A model generated the notes under the pieces. The model searched no databases. It saw only the letters and a program-made list of their open reading frames with translations, and was not told where the DNA came from. DNA of 64,000 nt from Neonectria sp. B-13 (lineage: Eukaryota > Ascomycota > Sordariomycetes > Hypocreales > Nectriaceae). This document shows positions 10,592 to 21,585 of this stretch, one piece after another. Where the stretch lies: the NCBI GenBank assembly GCA_002682825.1, contig NOKP01000037.1:248001-312000 (forward strand). The letters run 5' to 3'. The translations under genes and the position numbers were made by a program. Position 1 is the stretch's first letter. Every line of letters starts with the position of its first letter.

Positions 10592-11752
10592 CTAAGAGCG
10601 CATCTCAAGCCTCTTCAACTTGCCACAAATAGCCCTGACGTCGCTCTGATCCCTCTCCAGCAGCGCGTCAACAATTTGTTTCGTAGTTCGCCGTAGTAGC
10701 AACTGAGATGAAGGACCCAGGAGCTGCGCCGTCTCCATTTGAACCCGGAGGTCGCGTGTCCACGCCCCAAACACGTCCATGCTGCTCTTGAGCGCCTGGT
10801 ACTCCTCCAGTCGCTCGTAGATGAGCGTCTTCATCTCCCGCGAGCCCGTGCCAATTTCCTCGGATCGTTGCCACAGGCCTCGGGCGGCCGTCACGACTTC
10901 GTCGAGAGCGGCAGCCTGGCGCTCCGCGGTCGAGACTTCAGAGGCCAAGGATGAGTGGCGGGTGCTGGCCGAGTTGATCAGGTCCCGTAAAGTGTCGCGG
11001 TCCCTGCGCAGTCCTCTGGTCGTGTGGTCAGTGATATGTCAAGAGGCAAGGAAAGACATACGTTGCTACTTAACCCGCCGCGAAGAGCATGGTAATAAAT
11101 AGTACACCAGCGCCCGAGGTGGCAACTCGGACTTAAAGAAGGAGTCAGCCTGTACTTGTTTGCGTTGAATCATATTGAGAGGGACTCACCACCCGCACCA
11201 CGTTCCGCGTGTCCTTCATGTCCGCCATCTGGGCTTCAAGAATTCTCAGCTCCCGCTGCGTTGATGCGAGAGACAAGTTGGTCTCGGCTGTTTGATTCTG
11301 CTTATCCGTGAGCGTCTTCTTCGCGGTGGTCAACACGCTCCAGGTCCTCGTAGTAAGAGCCTTGAGCTTCTAGCGGATCACGCCGAGCTCACCGTACATG
11401 CCGTCACACGTCTTCTTGACGTTCTCGACACGTTCTAGGCTCAAGCTCGCTGCAGCTTGGAGGACAGTGAACTAGAAGTCCATTTCTATCAAGTGCTTTT
11501 GTCCAAGGGTCTTGGAAACCATGTCCTTGTTCGCGAAGATGTTGTCCTTCAGGAGCCAGCAATGCCGCTGGTGCCCGTGTCAAGGTACAAGACGGTGCCC
11601 TCAACTGAATCCACGCCCGTTTGTAATTCAGCAAGTATGGTTTTGTGGTCGGTCTCAATATTTGCCTTGGACGTGGCCTCGAAGGCTTCAAGACGGGCTT
11701 TGAGGATGGCAAGCTCCTGCTGGATCTACTGAGAATCCTTCTCTAGATCCAT
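10592..11752 (-). pseudogene. Broken coiled-coil/membrane-segment gene, divergent to the 804-residue gene
   Basis: From an ATG at 11752 the minus strand reads as amphipathic coiled-coil sequence with several lesions. TAG stops lie at 11726-11728, 11472-11474 and 11370-11372, each fitting a former CAG (CpA to TpA). A frameshift lies near 11547. After an intact helical stretch (11336-11190, e.g. STQRELRILEAQMADMKD) a likely intron begins at GTGAGT near 11183. A short Gly-rich hydrophobic segment (SGAGVLFITMLFAAG) follows near 11080, ended by another TAA. A final clean helical exon runs from about 11020 to the stop at 10592. The order coiled coil, hydrophobic segment, coiled coil is that of the divergent intact gene at 12340. 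Inference: a dead partner or paralogue of it, inactivated by RIP-like mutation. Confidence 0.6.
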
Positions 11753-12339
11753 CTGTGCAACACTTGGTCAAACGAGAGGTTTGATGCAGCACAAGAGTAG
11801 GAAAATTGGATCGATAGTCAATCAGGGAACTGCTGCGATTGACTCGGTGGAGGAAATCCTGAGCAAATGAACCTCAGAGTCCACTCAGCTGAGAACGCCT
11901 TGCCGCGCCGTATATTATCTAATTGGTTGTCCAAAGCGAGCGAGATGGCGTCTTAATATGCTACAGTTAACATCCCGGTCAAGATTTGTGAGATTGTCTC
12001 CATGACACCGCCGCACGTCACTATGACACTTCCCTGGCACCACCCCGATCCAGAGGCGGGCCAATTGTAATTCCATCTTTAAGCCACAAACAAGTAATTT
12101 TTCGATGAGGGAATGTGCAGAACGCCTGGTTCAGATACAGGAATGTGCAACGTAGCCTGATTACTGTGACATCTCGTTCAGCCTTGTCGTGTTGCTTTGG
12201 GCGGATCTGTATCTAGTCCATCCGACAGAAGGCCCTTAATCTTGTCGTCAAGCGAACTCACCATTCCTCACTGCTGCATCGAAGCCTTACCTGCGCCGAA
12301 GCTTTACATTAACATTTGCCTATACCCTACCTTTCAACA
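11753..12339. promoter_or_regulatory. Divergent intergenic region
   Basis: 587 bp between the start of the broken minus-strand gene and the ATG of the intact plus-strand gene, so it should carry both promoters. No clear TATA box or dyad stands out. Pyrimidine runs and CTACCTTTCAACA precede the ATG at 12340. Confidence 0.4.
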
Positions 12340-15300
12340 ATGCGCAAAATGAGCGAACATGTTGAGTCAACGGGGCAGGATCCAGAAATCGAAGAGCTTC
12401 GTCCCTCCGATACTAACGACGAGCACTTCGAGCTTGACGACGCAGTGCAGAACGACCAGCTCATCCGTCTTGTCATGACGGCAGATGGCTCCCAGCTATT
12501 AGTCAATTATGTCACCCAGGAGCTTCTCAAGGTCGGCCAATCCAACTGGGGTGGCCTCCTCAGCGCCGCTCCCGATGCTCTCGGCCGACTCGGGCAATGC
12601 TTTGTGCTCGCATCTGATCCAATGGCCTCCTCGCTGGTATTTCCGGCCAGTTCGGGCCTACCGTAGGTATTCATACAGGGCACATGTTATGACAGGGGCT
12701 AATGAAGTCGTGTATCTTCAGGTACAAATCTCTCAAGGCAAACCTCGTTCACTGCTCCGACCTCGGCCGAAAGGCGTTTCGAGAGGCCGAGGCTAGAATG
12801 AAGAAGGTGTCTTTGGCTGCCCAAGCGGTGTGTGAACCAGGCGGAACAGTACGTGATTGCTTCTCTTCCTTGTGATTTAGGATTGCATCTGATCCTTCAT
12901 GGCTACCTTGTAGATCGACGTGGTCATCAAAGCTGTTGAAGACGAAGATCTCGCTGAATTAGACCTCCCCGATCAACTTGCTACGCTGAAAAGGGTATCG
13001 AACAACTGTATTGCCGATACCCGTGCCATCAAGGAGAGGGTCAATGCGTGGACCCAGTTTGCGAATTCACTGTATCTCGCCTGCGTTGATAAGGACAGTA
13101 CGTTCAGTCCGCTCTCGCCACATACACATACTAGCCAGTGGAGTACCTGTATTACTAACTGTCAGTCATCAGACACTCTCGGTCAAGACAAAACCGACCT
13201 CGACGGCCAAGTTAAAGGCAAAGGGCTCGTTTTGCAGATGAAGCAGAACTATGTCAACGGCACCAAGTCCCAGACCGCAGAGTATCGCAACCAGCTTAAG
13301 AGTCGACGGGAAGAGTTCGTCGGCGTCAGAAAGCCATATTCCAAAGGTAACTCGAGTTCTGCTTTCCTTTCGCTCTACATCATGTTGGCTGACTTTCGTC
13401 TGGAACCCAGGCTTTTGGATTGACCCTGTGAAAGAAGGCGACGTCAGCAGGCGTGGAGATGGGAGTGGACTTACTGGCTGGGTCATCCTTGTTGGCGGCG
13501 TCGGTTTCTCGCTTACCATCGGTGTCCTTGGCCTCGCCATTGGCCTTGACGGCTTCGTTGTCCTCAGCTCCCTCTGCGCCTTCATCTTCATCGTCTTAGT
13601 CCTCATCGTCTTCTTCCTTGTCGTCGTCATCCGTCTTAGCTTTCGCATTGTCCGCAGCCTTGGCTCCGTTTGGTACGGCGGCCTTAGCGTCGCCATCTTC
13701 CTCGCTCTCATCCGCTTCTTCGGCGCCGCGGCCATCGCCGACACCGTCATGGCGATGATGAACCCCTTCAGTGATTTCAACTTCAGCCTTGGCTTAAGGA
13801 AGGAGGTTAAACAGCAGCAACAGTACGATTTTCCGGATGCCCAAGACCCCATTGTGCAACAAGACACCGGTCACCTTCTCGCAGATAAGCTTTTACACGT
13901 CATCCAAGTGTTCGCCGAACTGTTGACGCTGGGACCCGAGAAGCTCAACGGCGTGGATTGGGAACGCCTTGCTGGAAGAGTTGAGAAGATGGACGGCATC
14001 ATCTACATCCATGACGAGATGACGAGCATTGTGATGCAGTTCGATAAAGAACAATCTAGTGTCACCGACAAAGTTCGCAAAGCCATCAAGCCGGCGGAGG
14101 TGGTACGTCCGCTTGACTATCTGAGTCTTGGCTTCTTCTGACAAAAACAGGTTGCTACCGAGATCCGCACCATTGCCAGGAAAGAGCAGAATGTGAAGGA
14201 AAACACGGATCAGTTGGTGGCGAATTCCGCCGAAAACTGGAAAGCTCAAGTCCGAGGCGTCGAAACCGCTCTTATTGACATCAGTGCCTCAGGGCTGGAA
14301 CTCGCCAAACGAAAGACAAAGGTAACGGAAGAGGTACGCATCCATTGACATCGAAGTTTGCCGGTGTTCAGTGTAATGATGTTGACTTGTTATAGCGTAA
14401 AGAAGCTCGGTCGAGGACGACGAGTAAGTTATGGCACATGAAGCCAACCCAAATCTACAGGACTATACAAGCGCTAACGGTACTTGTAGAGATGTCGCAC
14501 GCCGAATTACGCCTTGAGCGGTTCCACATCGCGCAGCATTCACTATTTGACGCCGAGACTAGGCTCAACCAACGGCTCGAAGAAGAAATGAAGGCCACCG
14601 AAGAGTTCAACAAGATGACCTTGCAGCTTCAGGAGCTTCTATCTTCCCAAGTGACCATTGTACGTCTCGCAGACCCTTGAGATTTCGTCACTGTGAGACC
14701 TCGGCCGCTCGGTCGCTAACCAGTCACAGCACAAAGTCAAGGAAATCATTTGCGAATGTTTCATGCACCTGCAGGAATTTTGCATGAAGCTCGACCAACT
14801 CAGTTCATTCTTTACTGACATGCAGAACTACATCGAAGACATTGACAAGAACCGCGTCGACCCGTTCAGCCAGGGGGCAAAGACAACGTTCGAGATAGGG
14901 AACCGCGCCAGGACCCAGATGTCTGAGGTGACCCGATTGAGACAAGAGAAGGTTATGGAAAGGAAACTTGAGGTTTGTTCCCCAGTTGAGCTTGTTTATC
15001 TGCGATGCAGCAGGGCACTGACGCGTATCCTCAGCAACTCCGAATTAGGGCCCTCGAGCTCAAGGGGCACTACCTCGTCGCGCAAGCCATGGCCAACACG
15101 TACACCGAGATTTCGTCCCTGTATATCATGCCGAGCGTGGACAAGATCGACCGTCTCAGCCTCCTAGGTGCCAAGAACGTGTCCAAAGAGGAGCGGGCGG
15201 AGAAGGTCGTAGAGGTCGGTGAGCTGGTCAAACGGGTTAGACGAGACGTCAAGCTCCTCGCGAATGAGGTTAATTATCTGCCCTGTTCTTGGAGGTGTGC

Positions 15301-15379
15301 TTTTACTGACGCGTTTCTGCAGAGAAAGGACCAGTTTGTCATGCTTGTGTCTGAGAACCCTGGGCGAGATCAGGGATGA
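12340..15379 (+). CDS. Coiled-coil protein with central hydrophobic block, alpha-pore-former-like
   Basis: Eleven exons: 12340-12662, 12722-12848, 12914-13097, 13173-13346, 13411-14102, 14151-14333, 14396-14423, 14490-14659, 14730-14972, 15035-15268, 15323-15379. Ten short GT-AG introns (48-75 bp) join in frame to 804 residues. An upstream in-frame TTG at 12316 was rejected for the ATG. Residues 1-270 and 400-804 are almost wholly helical and charged, with heptad-like stretches. About 293-390 is a strongly hydrophobic block with room for three or four membrane helices (e.g. FIFIVLVLIVFFLVVVI). No signal peptide. A long helical bundle with a buried hydrophobic head is the layout of ClyA/xenorhabdolysin-type alpha pore formers, though I see no specific family signature. 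Inferred role: membrane-inserting effector or defence protein. It could instead be a structural coiled-coil membrane protein. Third positions in the hydrophobic block favour C, supporting this strand as coding. Confidence 0.72.
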
Positions 15380-16182
15380 AGCATAGCTTCAGAACTAGGC
15401 TGAATGAAGATGGCCACGAAGAAGAAAAAGAAGCAGGATGAGGGCGAAGAAGAGATATTTTCTATTAACTAAGATGACACTATAAGTTAACGACTTCCCG
15501 ATTTAGTCTGGCCGAAACACGACAATGACTGCTATTTTATTAGCTATCGTGGCTGGCTTTTTATCTATCCAGATATAGACGTTCAGTGAGGCGGCAGTCA
15601 ATTGTACGGAAGATATGAAAATTTTAAACCGGGAGGTAGCAGCCAACAATGCTATATGTGACGCTATAGATATAGGTTTGGAGTCTTGGTGATGCTGGAA
15701 GAATTGAATTGACTCGTCTATAAAGAAGGATCAATAAATAGTAAGGAATAAAGTCCTGTAAATCAAAGCATGAGACGGCCAGCTTTAAGTTGACTTAGAA
15801 GATAATAGGGATTTAATTCCTATTTAATTCACGCCTTAAATAAATAGGTAATTTTACACTCCTCGGTGTTTGAACTCCCTCCATGCCAATGTGGGAAGCT
15901 CATTCTACGCTGTGTTGTGTTGTATTGGTCTGGCATTCAACCGGATGTAAGATCAACCCGGTCATAAGACCAACACCCCAACAGCGAGGACCAACACTGA
16001 GTGGGTCAGGTTAAAATTGCAGGATCGCAGGGATTAACTCCTTCTAGCGCCTCAGGCAACCAACTCACGAATAAATAATCGAACACTCCCCCTTCACTTT
16101 CCAGCCCTCTCCAAGACCGTGTGGACAGACGACTTGAAACCCCGCCTCTTTACCCACCAGAATCTCTCACATTGACGCTTCA
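15380..16182. other. Intergenic, partly AT-rich
   Basis: About 15450-15860 is AT-rich with many TA steps and no open frame, resembling mutated repeat DNA. The last 100 bp are normal leader-like sequence before the WSC gene. No transposon ends are recognisable. Confidence 0.45.
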
Positions 16183-16806
16183 ATGGCGACCTTCAACATG
16201 ATCTATGCCGCGCTCCTCCTCTGGGTCACGCTTGTGGCCGCCGGTCAGGTGCAACCCACGCAAAGGCCCTCCACGCTTCCGATAATAGGCCAGCTCACAC
16301 CACAAGGTTGCTTCCGATCGCTCAGCCTCTCAGCTACTATAAGTCCGGGGGATCAGACATTCGTCTCTTCGGGCATGTGCTGGCAAAGATGCAAACAGGT
16401 GGAGAAGCATGTCGCGATAACCCACGTGCGCCAATGTTACTGCGCCGACACTTACCCATCTCGTCTCGAGTTGATTGATGATGACCAATGCGACTATCCG
16501 TGCCCCGGATATCCCATGGAAGCTTGTGGTAGTCTAAAGAGGGCCTACACTGTCTTTAACACGGGCCTAAAGATAGACGTCGCGAATGACGACAGCGAAG
16601 ACGACAGCGAAGACGACGACGACAAGCCTACCTCAAACACCTGCCATTCGGTTTTGACAGCCATCAAAGATATTGCTCAAGATGTTTCGGCGGCAGTCAG
16701 CAAGTTCTTCAGTAAGATCCAAGTCTTCTTCAACGAGTGCATTGGTCGCCTGGAGTCGGAGGCAACGGAACAATCGGACGAGGAGAAAGAAGGGGCGGAT
16801 CTCTAG
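16183..16806 (+). CDS. Secreted WSC-domain protein
   Basis: A single exon of 207 residues. The first about 21 residues (ending LVAAGQ) form a signal peptide. A compact Cys-rich WSC-type domain follows (about 40-125): QGCFRS, GMCWQRC, VRQCYCADTY, CDYPCPGYPMEACG. WSC domains bind carbohydrate and occur in fungal cell-wall sensors and secreted proteins. Here the domain is followed by a short Asp/Glu-rich repeat (DDSEDDSEDDDD) and an amphipathic helix with two Cys, with no transmembrane helix or GPI site. It is therefore probably released to the wall or medium rather than being a stress sensor. Role in wall interaction is inferred. Confidence 0.85.
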   Translation: MATFNMIYAALLLWVTLVAAGQVQPTQRPSTLPIIGQLTPQGCFRSLSLSATISPGDQTFVSSGMCWQRCKQVEKHVAITHVRQCYCADTYPSRLELIDDDQCDYPCPGYPMEACGSLKRAYTVFNTGLKIDVANDDSEDDSEDDDDKPTSNTCHSVLTAIKDIAQDVSAAVSKFFSKIQVFFNECIGRLESEATEQSDEEKEGADL

Positions 16807-17714
16807 GTCGATACAGATGGTAGATTTCTGTTTACAGTTCTTATTGATGGCCGGCACTATGGCAAAGTACTCCTGGAATACAACTAAATGCAATATCTGG
16901 TACTGCCTACATGCATTCCGAATTATTATGTTCCTTGCCAGACGTGCATTATCGTTGCGATTGCTCATCTAAAATCTTTGACCTTGTCACGACAAATGCT
17001 TGTAAACAATGAAGATCAACTCGTAGCCGAGGCGAGTTCCATGAGAAAATGAGGAGTATGTAGAGAAGATACCATCTTCAAGTCATCTCATGCCAGGTTC
17101 TTATGTTGCATGGAATAGAAACGTTCGGAGCTGCTTATTAGAAAATAGGCATGACTTTGGGATCACTAATGAGATCTATGGTAGTGTGTACTTGAAATCG
17201 AAATAGTATGGATCATAACCAGAGGGAAAGAATCATGGGTTGGGTCATGAGGAGTTGAGAGGACAATACGAAGGTATGGTTGATGAATAAGACAATGAAT
17301 ACCAACCTTCGGTTCATGTGTTGCTCAATGGCCAAGTCGTTATATGGAGGAAAATATGCACGATTTCTGAACTTAAACGGGTTTCAGTAACTATTCCTAT
17401 TGGAAGTTGGTGTGGAATTCTCACAATTAGGGTTTGTCGAGATGCTCCCTGCGGCAGCGTGCATATTTGTCAGGATCTACGTGATCCTCTTCTAGATCAC
17501 CCACCAGCGATTTCACCATTGATACCCTCGACAGGAGTTCAGTCAGATGAGAATGAGCCTAAATTAGATGAACCGGCTTCAAACTCACCACCAAACGGAA
17601 TACCATCACAAGTTAAATGGGGGACGTGATACAAGTTTCCAGCCCCGGTACTCGGTCTGTTTGAAACTGGCTGCAGAACTCCTTTAGGTCATCACCTCTA
17701 CTACCAAAGCCTCG
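16807..17714. other. Intergenic
   Basis: About 900 bp with only short frames. One of 103 codons at 17318-17629 has no recognisable domain and starts without good context, so I do not call it a gene. Confidence 0.45.
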
Positions 17715-17925
17715 CAAACACTACCGCCCAATCTCCAAATTGAAAACAAACAAATACTCAACATTAGCAGGTTTCTACCCGTCGCTTTAGTCATTACTCT
17801 AGCCACTCTTTCCGTCACGTCTTCTATGAAAAGGAGGTCATCTCCACAGCAGTTCCAACTGTCGACTTTGCCAACGGCACTGACTGGGCCATGTTTGCTG
17901 GAGTCGTTCACGTCAAATGCGTCAG
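17715..17925 (+). pseudogene. Short relic resembling a DUF3176-type membrane protein N-terminus
   Basis: Plus-strand segment with RFLPVALVITLATLSVTSS, then after a frame change KEVISTAVPTVDFANGTDWA. A hydrophobic LPxxxVxTxATLSV stretch followed by a conserved xVPxxDF segment is typical of fungal multi-spanning DUF3176-like proteins. The frame change and lack of any downstream body mark this as a remnant. Family assignment is tentative. Confidence 0.25.
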
Positions 17926-18793
17926 TTTTAAGCTGAACCGTATTTTCGCAGCCGTGTTCTTCTCCATTGCGTTTCTCGGCCTCTCGCAGCCTGGCTCAAA
18001 TTCGCCTCAGCTGTTTGTCAGCCTGTTTCAGCCTGTTTCAGCCCCTCATCAGTCCGCGTCAGCTCTGCTCACCACTTTGGCTGAGCAGCCCAGGAACCGC
18101 TCCTGTTCCCATTTCTGGGCTTTTAACTTTTAGTCAAAGGGTAGTAGGGCATACTACAATGACAAGCTACGAGGAGTGGCTACTTTCCGATGCCATGCTC
18201 AAGTGCGTGCGGGATGGTAGGGTAGCAACCTTCCAGCTACAGTTCATTCTTACACTGCCATTACCGTCTAGAGTTCGTCCGTTCCTAAGCAGGGTGAGAG
18301 GGTAGATCTCTGTCTCTTATACGGACTTTGAAGCACACCTGCATGCATTCGTATCGGCATTCAGCCCGCACCTTGCCTTCTACAGCCGAAAAGTAAGCCT
18401 GAACTCTTTGGTGTGTTGGCATGCATTTTCAACAACTGTGTGAGCCACGATACGGTTTGTGGTTGGTTGGTTGGCAGAGCTACACACACACCGTCAGATC
18501 GGACAAAAGACGCCGCCTTCTTTGGTTCCGTGGTTCATCCGCCGCCCAGCATTTTCCGTCTGTAGCGGTCCTTCGATCTGCCTCAGCCTCGCAAACTCGA
18601 AAGCATCCTTCCAGGCGTCCACCACGCGATTTCACCTACATTTCCGCCACTTCCCCCCTTCTGTCATCGTAAGCATCGATTACTCCCCTTGGTAGATAGC
18701 ATACAAGTTTATTATGCTTGTATATCTGCTTACACACGTCCCAGTACACCAAACCCGAAGTAACATCAGATATCACTCAGTCCCGTTCTAACT
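17926..18793. other. Intergenic, upstream of the 733-residue gene
   Basis: Holds a small direct repeat (CAGCCTGTTT twice near 18017-18040) and pyrimidine-rich stretches before the ATG at 18794. No gene seen. Confidence 0.45.
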
Positions 18794-20995
18794 ATGGCGG
18801 TCCAAATGTCGTGGAATCTAGATCACACATCTACGTCAGTGATTGGAATGGCGAGAGGCGTTTTACATGCAGCAACTACGGACAACGTCCAGCCGCTTGC
18901 AATTATGGCGTGCGAAAAATTTGGCAACACTCTCGCCATGAGCAGGGAAACTGTCCGAAAGATCGAGCACTCCGTTGTACCAACTCCGCAGCCCGCAATC
19001 CTGACCTTTCTCAAATCCACCGCTGGATACAGTGCAAACGACTGCGCTTCCTATCTTGGCAAAAACATCGCGGGATTACAATTCCTCGGACTGGCGGCCG
19101 CTCTCGTGACATCCACGGATCTCTACAAGGCTGCCAGCGCCCTGCAGGCAATGCTGGCCAGCACTGCCAAGGATAAGACGCTTCTACCGACAACTCGACA
19201 AGTAAAGGACCTCCTCACCAGTATTGAACCAAGGTGTCACCGGTCCGGTTTTGCAGAGGACGTTGCCGGATGGCAGTTGCTGCTGAGCCGGCATTCGGAG
19301 TTTGCATGCAATCGAAACATCGTGCAGCGTGGTCGTCCTATCTATGCTCCGGACAGCGCAAGTTTAGAAAACTTAGTTGATGCGCTTCGTCAGCTTAATC
19401 GCCTTGGTAATGCTGATATCACCAAGGTTACAGTGCGAACGGTAAATTGCGCTGCATGGACCATCGGCTTCGTGAAGTGGAGTTTAGGCTACCCTCCTTC
19501 AGTGGTTTGTGACAACGCCGCCACGCCAGTTCTTGAACAGCCCGGGTCCAGGGTCACCATCGTCATTCCCACTGACGAAAGCGACGATGACTGCTTCTCT
19601 GTCACCATCCATTCGTCTATTCACGGTCCGTCCGAACTAGTGGGTCCGAATCGGAAAGAGTCCACTGTTGGAATGATAAGCCTTCAAATGTATGGACGGA
19701 GCACCTTGCAATGCTGCGACTTCAATTCGGGGCTGGCCGGGAAGGCCTTTCGAGAGGCAATGCCATATGCCTTGCACCTGACTATGAAAAAGTTCTCAAA
19801 ACGCTATATTTCTCACGAGGACAATCAGTTCAATCAGTTGGCGACGTCTATGAATCATGCGGAGGCGCGCCCAGGACAGAACTTCGGAAGGGGCACAACA
19901 CCATCCACAAGCCTTACACATGCCCTGAGTCTCTCTCCGTTCCGAGGAAAAAGTGCCATCTCAAGAATATACGAACTTCTCTTCAACCAGAAACTGGAAC
20001 TAATTTCCACTCAAAATGAGATCGACATCTCCAACCTTCCCCACGTGGCACTTTTCAAAAGGGAACATGGATGCGACAACGTACGCTGCCCCCACTCTGA
20101 CTGGATGCGCGAAGAAACCTGCAACGAGATCAGGTTCTACAGAAAGCTTAGCTGGATTGTCGCAGACGTGCTCGCTTTGTCACTGGTTGACTGCCCCGAT
20201 CTTCTGCAAGTCTCGAATAATGTTTCCCTCGGATACGAGTACGGCGATAAGTTTCTGGAAGGGGTCACCCGCATTCTACAAAATAAAAGAGACACAGATA
20301 TCGGGGTTCCGGACCTCTTGGACCGAGTCATGAAGATTTTGGGACATGATGTGAAAGAGATAAAGAGAAAAGGTTGGATAGTATCAAGTTCCAAGGGGCA
20401 GGCAGTGTGGCCGACAATCTACGAAGCACACTCCTACGGTAAGGGAGGATATCTATCACTTTCATGGCACCCTGGACTACTGAGCCACAAGGGTGAGATT
20501 TACAACCTGGCTCATTGGTCACAGTTTGCGGCCCTTGGCGAAGATCCAATTACGGGGGTTTTCAAGGACAAGGTTCAGAGGCCTTGCAATCTCTGCCCAA
20601 ACCTACAACTGGACTGGATGGTCTCTGCAGGTGAGGATGGTCTACAAGTCGCTTTGAGCGTTCGACGCAGCCGAACAGAGTATCATTCTATAGGTCTTCA
20701 ACCAGCTCAAGCCCTTACGAACCTCGCAAAGGCACTACTGGTGGAAGACTGCCCACACGACCCTAATGTCGATCTAGACTTTTCCAATCCTCGCCTGAGA
20801 TTCAGTGGACCTCTTCAACCATGCGATCCATCGGCAGAAATCAGCGTGGTAGCTGTGGATGGTGAAGACGGGCTCAGATTTATTGCTCTCAGCACGCTTG
20901 AGAAGCGATATCCAGTCGTCCTCCGCAAGAGAGCCTGCTTGGCTTGCTGCTTGGAAATATGTCAAAAGACTGGGTCTCGGGTGCTTATCCTATAG
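18794..20995 (+). CDS. Conserved fungal protein of unknown function, 733 residues
   Basis: One uninterrupted exon from ATG 18794 to TAG 20993-20995. It matches a family I know only as uncharacterised proteins common in Sordariomycetes and Eurotiomycetes. Features seen: an N-terminal helical region (LHAATTDNVQPLAIMACEKF), YLGKNIAGLQFLGLAAAL, then FVKWSLGYPPSVVCDN and PVLEQPGSRVTIVIP, and a Cys-bearing C-terminal part with paired CxxC motifs (RPCNLCPN and ACLACC). No signal peptide, membrane helix, Walker motif or catalytic signature. Such genes often sit beside heterokaryon-incompatibility and NLR-type genes in accessory regions. Function unknown; the gene call itself is secure. Confidence 0.85.
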   Translation: MAVQMSWNLDHTSTSVIGMARGVLHAATTDNVQPLAIMACEKFGNTLAMSRETVRKIEHSVVPTPQPAILTFLKSTAGYSANDCASYLGKNIAGLQFLGLAAALVTSTDLYKAASALQAMLASTAKDKTLLPTTRQVKDLLTSIEPRCHRSGFAEDVAGWQLLLSRHSEFACNRNIVQRGRPIYAPDSASLENLVDALRQLNRLGNADITKVTVRTVNCAAWTIGFVKWSLGYPPSVVCDNAATPVLEQPGSRVTIVIPTDESDDDCFSVTIHSSIHGPSELVGPNRKESTVGMISLQMYGRSTLQCCDFNSGLAGKAFREAMPYALHLTMKKFSKRYISHEDNQFNQLATSMNHAEARPGQNFGRGTTPSTSLTHALSLSPFRGKSAISRIYELLFNQKLELISTQNEIDISNLPHVALFKREHGCDNVRCPHSDWMREETCNEIRFYRKLSWIVADVLALSLVDCPDLLQVSNNVSLGYEYGDKFLEGVTRILQNKRDTDIGVPDLLDRVMKILGHDVKEIKRKGWIVSSSKGQAVWPTIYEAHSYGKGGYLSLSWHPGLLSHKGEIYNLAHWSQFAALGEDPITGVFKDKVQRPCNLCPNLQLDWMVSAGEDGLQVALSVRRSRTEYHSIGLQPAQALTNLAKALLVEDCPHDPNVDLDFSNPRLRFSGPLQPCDPSAEISVVAVDGEDGLRFIALSTLEKRYPVVLRKRACLACCLEICQKTGSRVLIL

Positions 20996-21585
20996 TATGT
21001 TATGGGTGGATTATTTGTCGTCCCGTGGTCCTAATTTGCTGTTCATAATATCCTGGTTGAGTATCGTTTGAAGAAGTTAGTCAATACTATAGACTAGGAT
21101 TAAGATAGGAAATGCCACTTGGAATGATTGCAGGTATTAACTGCTATATAGGTTTGTCCTATTTATCTCCATCGCAAATTCCGTTAGACGGCCTCCTCCC
21201 CGAGTAGGGTCTGGACGACGGAAAGTGTACGCGAACAATGGCCTCTCTTAATTGCCTAGCACACTCCTGAAAGACTGCAATGTCATATCCAATAACCCAT
21301 TTCTCAGGGAAGCCACTATTCCAGGCCCTAGCCCCCCTTGCCACTAAACTTGTAGCAAGGCTTAGTTGCATCCTGACTGCTAGTGACTGGAGCCTTTACC
21401 ATCACTCAAGTAACCCTAACGTCATCCTGGAGACTGCAGAGTGGTCTCGTTCTGAGGAGTATTGCTGTGTTGTACTTTCACGACTTGTGACCCGTGTTCA
21501 TGACTCGGTCATAGGAGGGTAGCGGTTGCTTTGCGCCTTATTGCTGGCGCTTGAACTTGATTCATAACCATTGGACGAACCGAGT
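20996..21585. other. Intergenic between convergent genes
   Basis: 590 bp of 3' flank on both sides; no gene or repeat seen. Confidence 0.5.

Noticed and set aside
13169..13867. Minus-strand Arg/Lys-rich frame opposite the hydrophobic block, and an acidic frame beside it
   Set aside because: They are the complement of the hydrophobic segment; third-position bias and in-frame splicing support the plus-strand gene.
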